Origin: Gadus chalcogrammus
Lineage: Eukaryota; Chordata; Actinopteri; Gadiformes; Gadidae
DNA length: 64,000 bases
Reading direction: 5' to 3'
Assembly (NCBI RefSeq): GCF_026213295.1
Contig: NC_079412.1
Span: forward strand, 2,931,813-2,995,812
The position numbers and the translations under genes were made by a program. Position 1 is the stretch's first letter. Every line of letters begins with the position of its first letter. This document shows, in pieces, positions 43,895 to 55,343 of this stretch. Under the pieces are notes generated by a model that saw nothing but the letters and a program-made list of their open reading frames with translations, made no database searches and was not told the origin of the DNA.

Positions 43895-43954
43895 AGCGCA
43901 TTTTTGCCTGCTGAAAAAGGATCTTATATCAGTTCCAGCTTTTCTCTTAGACAT
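43895..43954 (-). pseudogene. hAT transposase first exon
   Basis: Twenty codons starting MSKRKAGTDIRSFF, the usual N terminus of a fish hAT transposase group, end at a GTAAGT donor (43,894). The following exons are absent, as only about 1 kb remains to the left terminus. It shows the element derived from an autonomous hAT by internal deletion. Confidence 0.65.
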
Positions 43955-44129
43955 TATGGATCAAGCTAAATAGCCTTGCGACTTAAGCCTTTTTTTGTTG
44001 TTCGTATAATTTGTTAAATTATATTTAATGTCATTGCAAGGGGGAGGGGGAGGAGGGTGAACGTGTGCTGTCTGTACACAGCGTTATAATTGAGAAGTTT
44101 CAAGACAGAAAGACAAAATTGACATTTTT

Positions 44130-44998
44130 ATTCAGATAATAATAATAATACATTTAATTTAGAGGCGCCTTTCAAGGCACTCAAGGTCACCTTACAGAGC
44201 ATAAAGTTATAATAAATTGTTTAAAAACAAGACACAATAATAATAATAAATAATTAAATCAAAAACAAACAAACAATCAAGACGGTGATCAGTTAGACGT
44301 TGTGTGCGAGTTTGAACAGGTGAGTTTTGAGTTGTGACTTGAAGGTTGTAATGGTGTCTGACTGTTTTATGTGTGGGGGGAGGGAGTTCCAGAGCCTGGG
44401 TGCTGAACAGCTGAATGACCGGGCCCCCATTGTAATAAGTTGTGATGTGGGGATACATAGTAGTCCAGCACAGGTGGAGCGGGAGGGAATGTATTCTTGG
44501 AGGAGGTCGCAGAGGTAACTGGGGGCTAGGTTGTGGAGAGCTTTGTAGGTGAGGAGTAGGGTTTTGTATTTGATGCGGTAGTGTACTGGGAGCCAGTGAA
44601 GTTGGATGAGGACAGGGGTGATGTGGTCAGATGATTTGGTGCGGGTGATGATCCGGGCGGCTGAGTTCTGAATGATCTGCAGTCTGTTGATGAGTTTGGT
44701 GGGGAGTCCGGTGAGGATGGCGTTGCAGTAGTCTATGCGTGATGTGACAAATGAGTGAACTAGGATTTCAGTGCTGGATTGGGTCAGTGATGGGCGGAGT
44801 CTGGCGATGTTGCGGAGGTGGAAGAATGCAGTCCGGGTGATGTTGTGAATATGGGGTGCGAATGAGAGGGTGTTGTCCAGGATGACGCCGAGGCTCTTGA
44901 CTTTGGAGGAGAAGGGCACTGGGAATCCATCGATGATTATGAGTGGAGCTGGGGTGTGTTGTGATTTGGTGAGGGTGGATTTGGAGCCGATGAGCAGG
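44130..44998 (-). mobile_element. L2-clade LINE, 3' part, split by the Academ-like element
   Basis: The minus strand encodes the L2 RT C terminus and ends in an (ATT)n-type tail near 44,138. The frame from LLIGSKSTLTKS to LKTHLFKLAHNV (stop about 44,295) is open for about 235 codons. Landmarks are KSLGVILDNTLSFAPHI, SRIDYCNAILTGLP and HWLPVHYRIKYKTLLLTY. The 5' continuation (DSAKTEA-) lies beyond the Academ-like element at 52,809-52,840. It is 5'-truncated, without RT catalytic motifs. Confidence 0.88.
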
Positions 44999-45026
44999 TA
45001 GGCTAGTGACAATGCCCCCCAAATTC

Positions 45027-45590
45027 TGAGATACCCCTACCGGAGGTAGAACTAAACCCAACAATGTTTTTCCTCATCTCTAAGGTCTCCCATACATGAA
45101 AGTGATTCTTGGCTAAAATATTTTTACTGCTAAGATTGTGAAATTGACAGATATTGTTATATACCTCCAAACAAAAAAAGGCCTCAAATATAGCCTGTCC
45201 GTATGGGAGTTAAGACATATAAACTAATGCAGAATGATAACACAAGCTCTGAGAGCTTTGAGACTTGGCAAGTTTGTAGCCAGGGAGTCAATGCACCTAC
45301 TGGAAAAAGCTGGATGTGAATATCTTGATGTATGAAGTAGATGGAGACCTATAAACACATACCTAAAATAAGCGGACAGTGAAAAAAATGATTTCTATGC
45401 AGAATGTTATCATTTACTTTGTAGTTGCTTTGCCAGGCATTATCATAGGAACACATAAGATGGCTTGTTGGAAAGGTGGGATTGTGCTGAATCCAGCAAT
45501 ACCAAATATGTATATATGGTATGAACAATAAAGATGGTATGTCACTCAATGTATGAGGTGTCCAAAATTAAAGAAAATGAAACTCTGATA
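45027..45590. repeat. Left long terminal inverted repeat of the Academ-like element
   Basis: Near-identical, in reverse complement, to 52,205-52,780. Includes GAGATACCCCTACC and 'ggaggtatataacaat' (complement). No coding sequence. Confidence 0.88.
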
Positions 45591-46084
45591 TAAAAGTCCA
45601 AAGCTGCAAATTGCAAATTAAGTAAGAGGTTAGTGCTGCTCTATACTACACATTTAATAATGACACAAATAATATAGCACATTGTATATACTGTATATAT
45701 CTATACAGTTCATATGGAAACAAAGACTGAAATTGAAAGATGACACGTTTACAGTGACTACTTGTACTGTCCTCGAAACTCATAAAATGGCTTGTTGGAA
45801 GGATGTCATTGCGCTAAATCCAGCCAACCAAATATAAAAATATAATATGAATATATTATATATATAATATAAAATAAACCATGCAACCATTCATAATTAG
45901 ATGTTTTAGCTGTCCCAAATGAAAGAACTCATTGCATTGCAATGTGCTGTAGTGTCCTATCTGAGGCGAGTCTAGTTATGGCTTAGGGCCTGGCAATAGC
46001 ACACACAGGAGACCAGGAGTCAGGATTGCAGTTTGGCATTGATGAGCCTTTTAATAAAACTATTACTTAAACTATAACATTTCA
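45591..46084. other. Gene 3' flank in the Academ-like element
   Basis: AT-rich, diverged TIR continuation and a second diverged copy of 'aaaatggcttgttgga'. It probably contains the polyadenylation region of the minus-strand gene. Confidence 0.45.
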
Positions 46085-46087
46085 TTG

Positions 46088-49000
46088 TCACTCATCCACA
46101 TCATCATCAGTGACAAAATGAGTCACATTTGGACAGTCTGGAAAAGAGCAAGAGCAAAACTCAGTGCAAGTCAATCCCACTGCAAGACACTGGCATTTGG
46201 TGGTATCATTGCATTTTCCATCTTTACAGTACATATGGGTGATGTCTCTGACTTCTTTAGGTGCTGGTTCCTTCTGGAACATCACAGGTTCAATGGACCC
46301 ATCTTCTCTGAGCTTCCATCCTCTACCAACTGGGTTCCAGAGATGAGGCCTGGCCAAGTGGCTGTGACGCCACACTGCTGTTTGATACAAGGCTCTCAAC
46401 ACATGTTGCTGGAAGGCATCTTCTGTTGGAGGTAGATTTGCTGCAGATGCATCTGTGGTAGATGCAAGTGTGTACCTCAGCTCATCCAGATTGGTGCAAA
46501 GATGTCCATCCACCCTTTTCTTTTGGCCATACAGGAGCAGGGCATATTTTCTTGCCACAGGCAAAGCTTCTTGCAGGCTTCCAGAAAGTCCAAACTTAGT
46601 CATTTCCTTCAGCTCACTCAGATGGGACTTCAGTCTTGTGAAGGCAGTGGTCTTCCCAATTCTGTATAAGCTGCTTGTTGTATCGCAACCTGTGAGGGCA
46701 TGGCATGCCGGCAAACAATCACAAAGAACCGGTCCAAGCTTCTGAGTGATTGAACAGACTGGGATGAATCTTTCCTTCAGGCCATGTCCAGAGTGCATGA
46801 AAACTGCAGAGGATCCAAACATTCCTTTGCTTGTATAGTAGATCAGCAAAACCAGCACATCTGTGTCATCACATTTGACTATTAGACGAGAATGTGACCT
46901 TGCAAGGTGTATTGCATGTAACACCAGTCTCGTATCTGCCTCCTCCTGGTCACTGTAAAGCTCTGTCAAATTGTCGATGCCTGACTTCCTAACCCTCTTT
47001 ACTTCCTCACCATTATCAAATCCACCAGCCAAGATAACTGTGTTCTCTGAAGAGAGTCTCATCGGTCCAGTACTTGTGATGTAGTTACTCACAAAGCTAC
47101 ATAGAGCAGCCTTGTTTCCACTTATCTTAAGGTATTTCCTATAGTTTGGAACACTTGCTTGTCCTGTGATGATATGTGTTCGTGTGGTTTGAATGGTGCC
47201 TCTTCTTTGCCTCTCTAGATCTTTGACTGAGTGTTGATGGTCATATCTGTCAAACACTACAACAACACAGCTGATGCCTTCCTTTCCCATTAACATTGTG
47301 ATCTTTTTCCAGACACACTCGGCCAGGTCGTTGAATGTTTGAAAGGCTGAATCATGGAGAGTCTGTATAAGAGCCATGCCATCGATGATGTATGCTGATG
47401 GTACGTCAACATTTGGCAGCTGCTGTGACTCTTCAACAACAGCCTCCAGTTTCTTGGCAAGGTCAGCTTTAGTTGTCTTCCTCATGCTTCCATCATCATA
47501 AAACAAAGAGGGCGGGACAGCTGCGAGTTCATGAGACATCACAGTTTCCATGGACACCTCTCGCTGCTTGGAAACAGCCAGTAACCTTCGAAAGAGCACA
47601 TCTGAGTCCATGTGAACCTGTCTAGACTGGACTCCAACTGATGTTTTCATATCCTTGAAGGTTGCACACTGGTTTCTTTTCTCAGGCTCCCAGAAGCTCT
47701 TTGTTCTTTTTGATTTTGCCAGACGTTCTTCAATAAAGACGGCATTCTGCTTTGCACCATCTTGGAGGAAGCTTGAGAGCCCTTTTGCAACCTTCTCAGA
47801 TGCAACCTGACCACTTGCAATATTGATCAATTCCTCAGGAATGCTTTCAAGATCAAAAGGATTCTGTCTCTGCTCCACAGCTTCCATTATCTTCTGTATG
47901 TCTCTCTCGTCTCTTTCCGTTCTGGATGCTCCATGCTCCTGGTGTACTTTTTGGCCCTTTGCATCAGTGTCACAAAGCTCTTTCATGGCATCCACATATG
48001 CTGTGGTCACATGTCTTGTCATCAGCCATCTTGTGAGAGCTCCCTTTCGCAATGTAAAACCAACAACTCCACCCTGACTCTTGCCTTCACGATTAATGGT
48101 TTGCTCCAGTGCCTGATCAGATGCCACACAGTTGAAGCTTCGATGCTCAGACCGGCGAACAACAAACCCACCTTGCTGCATGAATGTGTATGCTTCTGGT
48201 TGTTCATGTTCAAGAGCTTTCATTTCTGCAACATAGACAGGCATGTACTTGGAATAATTGGTCCTTCCAGCAGCTCTGAACCAAGGCATAACTTCACACA
48301 TGCAATTCAGGTGAAGTTGAAAGTCAGCTTCGCGTTCTGAGCGAAGGATCCGTAGCAACAGATCAGCACCATTTAGGAACATTATCCAGTATCCAAATGT
48401 TGCTGATTGCTTAACTCCCTCATTTGTGAACTTCTGGATTTTCTTCTGAATCTCATGGAGTTCAGTCTCCACCTCACCGATGAACTGTTGAGCAGTGGCC
48501 TTGTCATTACCATGAAATGCATGCTGTACATCTCGTAGGAGTTGCTCTTGTTCTTCAGTCATTGCACATTGGCCTTGTTTTTCAAGCCATGATTGCATAG
48601 CTTTCCAGAAGAGCCTGAACAGAGCCTCAGAGGCTAGCTTTATGCTCCTTACTCCTCTTGCCAGCTGTTTCCCTTGAAGCATCTGTCGAGCTGTTCCCTC
48701 TGCATACACATCTGACTCAGTAAGTATGTCAAAGAGTCCACCATCGCCATACAGCTTTCCGATGCTTGCCAGGTAAGCCATCGTGATATGCATACCTCCC
48801 AGTCTCATTGTGATCTTTCCTTGTAAAGGAAGTGGTTTGCTCCACATTATCTGTTGTGCTTTACTATAAATAGCAAGGTCTGCAGTCACAAGAATATGGT
48901 CCTGTCCCAGGTCTGCAGCAAGCTGTACAAGTCTTATCAAAGATGTATAGATGGTGGACAATTCTGAGGGTGATTCTCTTATGAAGGGCATGTAGAGTAC

Positions 49001-51055
49001 ACTGGCTACTGAACAAGCAGTGTCTGACGTGAAGGCATTGAATGCAGACCATGAAGGGACATGCTGCTGATTCTCAATTACATTTCGGGACAGCTTCCAT
49101 ACCAGATCTCTGTCTTCAGCTGCTTTAGAGACTGTTGTGTTTGTGTTTAGTAACTCAGGAAGTTCAGGTGGTTCTGGTCGCTTTGTTGATTTGATGTATC
49201 TGTCAATTGAAATGAGAGGATAATCTTGTGATCATATGCATTGAATATTATATCACTTTAAAACTTCACAGCATACATTCACTTCACTATTAAACATTTC
49301 ATCCACCCATTATATTTTTAGCAGTGCATGTGAATAAGTGGATACTATAACATTAAAACATAAAAATTGATTTAAAAAAAATGTCAATGTCAAAAATAAG
49401 TACCTGTGAAGTGTATCTCCATTCAGGTCGAATGTGTTTGAGGTGGTGAGGGACCTCTCTGGAACCCGTGCTAGGCATGTATCTGCTGTGGAGACTTGGC
49501 CTCTTCGGAACACAACAGAAGCCATAGCATGAGTTGTATGCTTCCCATCCAGGGTATCTTCATTTTGGTCAAAGTTGTCGATGGCTGCATCAACAATTCC
49601 ATGTTCAGCGACTCCAGTGAGGCCTGTTGGGATGTAGACACCTCTTTCTGTCCTTGATATCTGGTCTGCTGCCACAGATGTGAGGAAATGCCTAACCTCT
49701 GTATAGGAAACACAGTGCCCCATTGCACTGAGCTCATCGATGAGTGTCTTACTACCAAACTCATGATGAATCAAAATGGCGAGTCCCAGTGTGATTGGCG
49801 TATGGATGTGACGGCTCTGCCCAATGAGATCATGACAGATTGCTATCACACACAGATTGTCCTTCGAAGCTGGGTCATCATCACATGTTTGGTAACCTCT
49901 GTGGGCACGTGAATCAACACACCAGTTCACAAAATCATACAGGGTGTTTGGTACATACTTGCTGCATTGACAACGTGATAGACGATCACTGCTGACATAT
50001 GATTTACTGTCATGCTCTACCTGCTCCATGCTTTTCCTCAATATGTCTGCAGCCCTGTGTAATAATTGAGTTTCAGAAAGACTCTGACTTGTCTCTGGAA
50101 GTGTTGGCTCATAGTCTTCTTTATGTTCTTCAGTCTTTTCTCTGAGTTGAGCAGCTTCCCTCAGTGCACAACCTACAGTCATAGTCTCCGAACACACCAG
50201 ATCTGACTTTCCTGGACGTGGAACAAATACCAGCCTGTCTTTGTAATGCTGCATCAACTTTCCCTTTAGTTTCCAGGATCTGTATTTCTTGTGTTGGACC
50301 GTGGACACATCTTCCTCAGAAATGCTCATTAGTATGTCATCGTAGCTATCAGTCAAATAGTTGAGAGTTCGAACTTTCATATCCTTGGACAACACTGTTT
50401 TATCAATTTCTTCAGTTAGCTTGATAAAGGCTTTGTCATAGACATTTGTCTGCTTCTTTTCAGATTCTTTTCTTCGTCTGGCAGCTGCTATATTTCGTTC
50501 AGAGATGTAGTGTGCAAGACACTTTTTATGGTATTTAGCATCATATGCAAAGAGATCTGGGCATGAAAGAATCCGAAGATGTACATCTTCATCAAGCCTT
50601 TCAGAAGCTGCATGAAGTACCTTTTCTCTGGTACTCGTGCCTGTACCAGTTGAAATGGCTGTCAGAGGTTCTGGTCTAGTGCTGGACTTCTCACAAATGA
50701 AACAATCTCTCCGTATGTTAAATGATGCTGTATCAGACCTACTCAGCCTTCTTGGCACAGATGTGCTCTCACTCTCAACATCTGCAACTTGCTGCTCACT
50801 GTTTTTTTTCTTGCAGTAGTTTGCTCTACATGATACATGATATGACACTTTAATTTTGGCTGAAAGTATGTCATCTCTATATGGAGCAAAGTTTTTATGG
50901 ACATCATCATCTCTCTGCTGAGCAAGAGTAAGTATGCGTTGGAGGCCTTCTACTGTGGGGTTTTGGACATAGGGATCTTTTTTCTTGCCCTTTTCCAAAT
51001 GATTCCCACAAATGATACAAAGATTTGGATCCAATGTCTGTAAGACATCCTCCAT
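46088..51055 (-). CDS. Academ-like transposase with XPG/FEN1-type nuclease domain
   Basis: Two coding exons. Exon 1 (51,055-49,404, 550 codons, start MEDVLQTLDPNLCIICG) carries Cys/His clusters: CIICG, VSYHVSCRANYC, CFICEKSS and KYHKKCLAHY. Exon 2 (about 49,200-46,088) runs over 1,000 codons. From about residue 535 after its internal Met at 48,991 it has an XPG/FEN1-like PIN fold: IIDGMALIQTL and VVVFDRYDHQ, then QEEADTRLVLHAI, KCDDTDVLVLLI, and HALTGCDTTSSLYRIGKTTA, which matches the GCD plus helix-hairpin-helix of FEN1. The end is a Tesmin/CXC-type cluster (CKDGKCNDTTKCQCL, CTEFCSCSFPDC). Splice sites fit (CAG|GTACTT; TTGACAG). An extra A near 49,141 shifts the frame once; otherwise no stop is seen. 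An AG just upstream of the ATG suggests a 5' UTR exon. I infer it is the element's transposase. Confidence 0.75.
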
Positions 51056-51142
51056 AATTCAACTGACTAGGAAAAAGGGAAAATAATATACATTTTAGAA
51101 TTAGAATTTTTATCATAAAATGTTAAATTACACATTCACTCA

Positions 51143-51522
51143 AGGGCTGAACGATTTCAGGAAAAGATCTAATTGCGATTTTTCTGGTAGATATTGCACA
51201 TCTATTCTATAAACAAGGGGTGTCAAACTCAAGGGGGGGGGGGGGGAGTTGACGCGCCAGGGTTACCGCGTCAAGACGCACGTCAACGCGTTAACGCTGA
51301 AATGCGATATGCCGGCGGGCCAATTGCTTTACATTAATTGGGGACATTACATTATAAGGTATATGGTGAGGTATATGGTGATTTCTCAAGTGCCGGTATA
51401 AATAGTTGACAACATATCTCGGGTCAGTCAGGAACACGGAAGAAACCGCGGCTTTGGCGATCACGAGATCGCGTTGTCTGAAATCGCAATTTCGACCAGA
51501 AAACGATAAATCGTTCAGCCCT
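51143..51522. mobile_element. hAT-like MITE in the Academ-like element
   Basis: The termini AGGGCTGAACGATTTCAGG and AGGGCTGAACGATTTATCG (reverse) are inverted. A further hAT-like end ('ggggtgtcaaactcaag') followed by a G-run of about 15 sits inside at 51,217, suggesting nested remnants. No duplication is clear. Confidence 0.65.
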
Positions 51523-51640
51523 AAAATATAATAACATAATAATATAATAACATAATATAAACATGAACATAATAAAAACATAACATAACATAATAATATA
51601 ATTCACTCTACAGTTTTGTTGCTAGCAGAAAGAATGGTGC

Positions 51641-51720
51641 TAATTCAGAGGGCTAAGCACTTTCTTAGCTAGGCTATTGTTAAATAGCCTAGCTAAGAAA
51701 GTGCTTAGCCCTCTGAATTA
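51641..51720. repeat. Perfect 38-bp hairpin
   Basis: Arms 51,641-51,678 and 51,683-51,720 (starting TAATTCAGAGGGCTAAGC) are exact complements around GTTA. A partial third copy 'cagagggctaagcac' follows at 51,721. Confidence 0.95.
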
Positions 51721-52204
51721 CAGAGGGCTAAGCACTAATTTACTTGTATGATTCTAGGTCAGCCTTTTGACATGAAATGTAATGATTGTAATGCAATGAT
51801 TTACCTGTCAGTTTAGGAAAATATCCATGAAGACAATGATGTAGCTAGCTTCATCATTGGTCACATCAAAGGTCAAATCAAAGGTCACATCAAGGGGGTA
51901 GTGGGTTCTACTGCCCACTTCTGGTCTGGAGAGACCAAAGCTGCCAACATTATTTCCCATTATTCAGTAATTACTTGACTACAAAGAAATTCAAGTGGAT
52001 GTAAATATTTTGATATAGGTGTTCTTTTCAATTATAACCTGATTCAATTGGATCTTTCTTTCTGTATGAACTATATAATACAATGTGCCATATTAAAAAT
52101 ATAATCATTAAATGTGTTATAATATACAGCAGCACTTACCTCATGTAAGTTAATTTGCAGTATTATTGAATTTATCAACATTCCTCTGACCACTGATATT
52201 GGGC

Positions 52205-52780
52205 ATTGGACTGGTTTCATTTTCTTTCATTTTGGACACCTCATACATTGAGTGACATACCATTTTCATTGTTCATACCATATATAGATGTTTGGTATTG
52301 CTGGATTCAGCACAATCCCACCTTTCCAACAAGCCATATTATGTGTTCCTATGATAATGCCTGGCAAAGCAACTACAAAGTAAATGATAACATTCTGCAT
52401 AGAAATCATTTTTTTCACTGTCCGCTTATTTTAGGTATGTGTTTATAGGTCTCCATCTACTTCATGCATCAAGATATTCACATCCAGGTTTTTCCAGTAG
52501 GTGAAGTGACTCCCTGGCTACAAACTTGCCAAGTCTCAAAGCTCTCAGAGCTTGTGTTATCATTCTGCATTAGTTTATCTGTCTTAACTCCCATACGGAC
52601 AGGCTATATTTTAGGCCTTTTTTTGTTTGGAGGTATATAACAATATCTGTCAATTTCACAATCTTAGCAGTAAAAATATTTTAGCCAAGAATCACTTTCA
52701 TGTATGGGAGACCTTAGAGATGAGGAAAAACATTGTTGGGTTTAGTTCTACCTCCGGTAGGGGTATCTCAAAAACTAAAG
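52205..52780. repeat. Right long terminal inverted repeat of the Academ-like element
   Basis: Reverse complement of 45,027-45,590 with few differences. A short spacer and the 14-bp outer terminus to 52,808 follow. Confidence 0.88.
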
Positions 52781-52808
52781 CCCTTTCTGACTGTTTGTCA
52801 CTAGCCTA

Positions 52809-53797
52809 AGGGCCTCGGTCTTGGCCGAGTCCTTTTGCTTCCTGTAAAAATCATGATTGTGACACTGGATAACGATATGTATACATCATCTAGCCTTCAT
52901 GTGGAGGGCCCATAAGGTAAGAAATTGGTTTACGTAAACTTTGCTGCCGTTTTTGATTGCTCGTGATGACCTGGCCAAAGGTTACCCACGGTCCTAAGCG
53001 ATTGTTATCTGATTCTGGTTGGTGCTCCAGCTAGTATGCATTGTAGGTTATATAGATTGCAGCTAGTAGCAGCTACACAGAGCGATTGCTATGCCAATGT
53101 GGTTATGGTTTTTTTGCCTGATTGAGATATGTGACATTAGACTTGGAGCCTTGGTAGGCCTATCCTGACATAAATATGTTCTCGCATAACCTGTGTGATT
53201 ATCCTAAACTGTAGGGGATTTTATTTGCGGGCAATTTGCTTATGATGTTGTAACGAGTGAAGTCTACATTGGTCCTTCGCAAGTGTTTACTGGTGTCTAC
53301 CTTACTGGTCAGGATTTGGCAGATGCAATTCTCCTCTGGGTGCTTGTATTTTTCTTCTTTTTTTAATGCAGCATAACATATGCTCCCAGCAGCCCTTGCT
53401 CGTCTTCAAAAGGCTGATGCTCAGTACCTCGTTTCATTTCGTACCCCCTTTACAGTCTAGCTTTGTTTGTCTGGTAAAGTTTGTTGATGTCAAGATAAGT
53501 GTTAAATTGCCAACACTGTTCTTTGTCCTGTGTGTATTAGTATTATATATCCCGAGCCAATACCCTGGTGTTTCCAACGCCGTTTTGCAAAACAAGCCAA
53601 AACACAAACTGTTCCTATTCTAACAACTTTTATTGTTAGAATAGGATTTTCAACACCTGACAATACATTGTACAGCATATTGTAATGCAGCATTGAATGG
53701 ATGAATAGCTTTCATAAGGGTACCCAGCACTTTTCAAACCACATTCAAGGTTATGGTTATTGTCCCCGCCACTTCTAAAAACAAGCTGACGCCCTTG
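52809..53797. other. L2 stub and right part of the hAT element
   Basis: 52,809 to about 52,840 completes the L2 frame on the minus strand (AKTEA-). The rest belongs to the hAT and shows no gene. The last 40 bp ('ttgtccccgccacttctaaa') resemble 42,938-42,960 in direct orientation. Confidence 0.5.
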
Positions 53798-53805
53798 CCT
53801 GTAAG

Positions 53806-54470
53806 GACATTCACCATATGTTCAGTTACATAATTTGTGAACTGATCAGTTTAGTTATTTCCTCATTGCATTTGGAAAGTGTTTAATAGGTGAATACTTT
53901 TATCTGTGAATTTCATAATAGAATATATTTTTATCTTAATCTTTGACCTGCATTAATTCATCCTTCTCAATGTATTTGGATATGAATTAGGATTTAATTT
54001 TCAGAATTTTAATAAGTAGGACCGAAATGTATGACCAGTGAAACAAGGCTTAAATCAATCCAGACTTTACTCAAACAGAAAAGATTGTCTCAATAACATT
54101 AATACTCACACAGAAATACTGGTATAGACTTCAACAGTCTCCCCCACAGCTGATTCCGGAAGTAAAAATGTAATACAATTGTATATGAACAAGCGATTCT
54201 GAGGCAAAATGGATTAGGTGAGAACACAAAATGGAGGGAACAAGCAGACACAGGAAGCAAAGAACTATTAAGGAGAATGGCGGAGACAACACATGACAGA
54301 TAACGGAGCCCATGACCAAAATACAAAACAGAAACAAGGAGCAATACACATGGGCAGCAGGGTGGCCATTGTGTTTAAAATCATGACATGAATCCCTTTG
54401 ATATTGCAAGGTTCCAGAGTAATTTGTTCATATTTATTAATAAGAGCTCAACCAAACACTGATGTGAGTT
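53806..54470. other. Intron of the MULE-like/Ulp1 gene
   Basis: AT-rich sequence between the exon ending at 54,477 and the hAT insertion. No gene. Confidence 0.4.
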
Positions 54471-54476
54471 ACTTAC

Positions 54477-55343
54477 CTCACCACAGATCAGTTCTTGTGG
54501 GCGTAAGGTCATAAATTCAGAATGCCGCAGAGTAAAACACTGGTCTTGTGACGTTATCACTGACACCACCAGTTCTACCTGGTTATATCTCATCATACCA
54601 GTGTACATTCTTTCCCCTGGTCTACTGTGACTGCCAGCTGGTTTGGTGTAGCAGGAAATTTGACTCTGCTTTTGTCTGCTTTTTCTGAGATAGTTGGTTA
54701 TTCTTTCTTGACTTGGTCCTTTTTTTTCTGATTGGTTCTGGTGTTTGTGATGAATTTATTTTATCAGCTTTTCCTGAGGTAGCTGGTTCTTGTTTTCTGT
54801 CTGTTTTCTTTTGCTAGCCTTTACTTTGGGTTCTGGAATTGTTTGAGGAAAATTTTGATTTCTTCACTTGGTCAATGGGTTCTCCTTGTTTCAGCCAGGT
54901 CTCTTCAGCCTGTGGCACATTTTTTGTTGGTTTGATTGTTTTTAAGAGTATGTTTTCTGGTAGATTATGCGTGAGAATGTGTTCGATATACCTCCCTTTT
55001 AGATAGAAATACATAGTTCTGATAAATTCTGCAGGCCTCAGGTTTTTTTTTTTGGAGAGGATGGAGTGTTTCACAATACCAAACCACGTTTCTACATGAC
55101 AGTTAGTGTCTCTGGTCTGTTCTTCAGATGTATCCGGATCAAGGGTCTTGTCTCGGGCATAGCGTCTCAGGTCGCCAAGCATAGCACCGCTCCACAGTGG
55201 GAAGATCCCCATATAATTACCCAAAAGCACCTTTAATATCTCAGGACAGTGGTAGCGGTTTTCCATCCTCATCCTCCTCTGCCTCTCCTATGGCTGTCTG
55301 GGCTTCCTGAAATGCTTCTTGGAAGCATTGGGTGTAAGGGGAC
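54477..55343 (-). pseudogene. MULE-like/Ulp1 gene, middle exons
   Basis: The minus strand reads an acidic GEAEEDEDGKP stretch, YHCPEILKVLLGNYMGIFPL, NCHVETWFGIVKHSIL and FIRTMYFYLKGRYIEHIL, then a Lys/Gln-rich linker. After a frame break around 54,820-54,620 it reads ELVVSVITSQDQCFTL and EFMTLRPQELICGE, ending at a GTAAGT donor (54,476). The last segment is the N-terminal edge of the Ulp1 fold, and it continues directly into VIEAYMRATL at 42,878. Frameshifts show decay. Confidence 0.6.

Larger units (their letters stand above)
51056..52200. other. 5' region of the Academ-like gene
   Basis: Upstream of the minus-strand start. It contains a hAT MITE, a perfect 38-bp hairpin and AT-rich sequence leading to the right TIR. 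A promoter is expected here, but no element is convincing by eye. Confidence 0.45.
44999..52808 (-). mobile_element. Academ-like DNA transposon, 7.8 kb, long TIRs
   Basis: Flanked by a 3-bp AGG duplication (44,996-44,998, 52,809-52,811) inside an L2 LINE. The outermost 14 bp TAGGCTAGTGACAA are perfect inverted repeats. After a diverged 16-24 bp gap, the arms match again from GAGATACCCCTACC for about 560 bp (45,027-45,590 vs 52,205-52,780), with weaker similarity for a further 150 bp or so. Part of the left arm is repeated in diverged form at 45,770-45,930. One large gene on the minus strand fills the element. A hAT MITE and a 38-bp hairpin lie upstream of the gene. The XPG-like nuclease domain and 3-bp duplication point to the Academ superfamily. 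Confidence 0.8.
42886..53797. mobile_element. hAT element, enlarged to 10.9 kb by nested insertions
   Basis: The 8-bp duplication CCTGTAAG (42,878-42,885, 53,798-53,805) and the termini CATAGGCGTAGATTACGG / CAAGGGCGTCAGCTTG (reverse) define it. Its own sequence is about 42,886-44,130 and 52,840-53,797. A 20-bp palindrome of GGGGGGGACA type lies at the left end. The only transposase trace is a first exon at 43,954-43,895 (minus). An L2 LINE was inserted later, and an Academ-like element inside that. Confidence 0.8.

Noticed and set aside
46085..48340. Plus-strand frames opposite the XPG-like gene
   Set aside because: Shadows of the long minus-strand frame, without domains.
46088..51055. A host gene (large conserved protein)
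   Set aside because: It lies inside an element with TIRs and a 3-bp duplication, within an L2 copy, so it is mobile-element encoded.
44999..52808. TA target duplication (Tc1/mariner-type) for the 7.8 kb element
   Set aside because: TA flanks would need the tip to be GGCTAGTG. AGG with tip TAGGCTAG restores the L2 frame exactly, so AGG is preferred.
42886..53797. The 7.8 kb gene as cargo of the outer hAT
   Set aside because: The inner element has its own termini and sits in an L2, which itself was inserted in the hAT.
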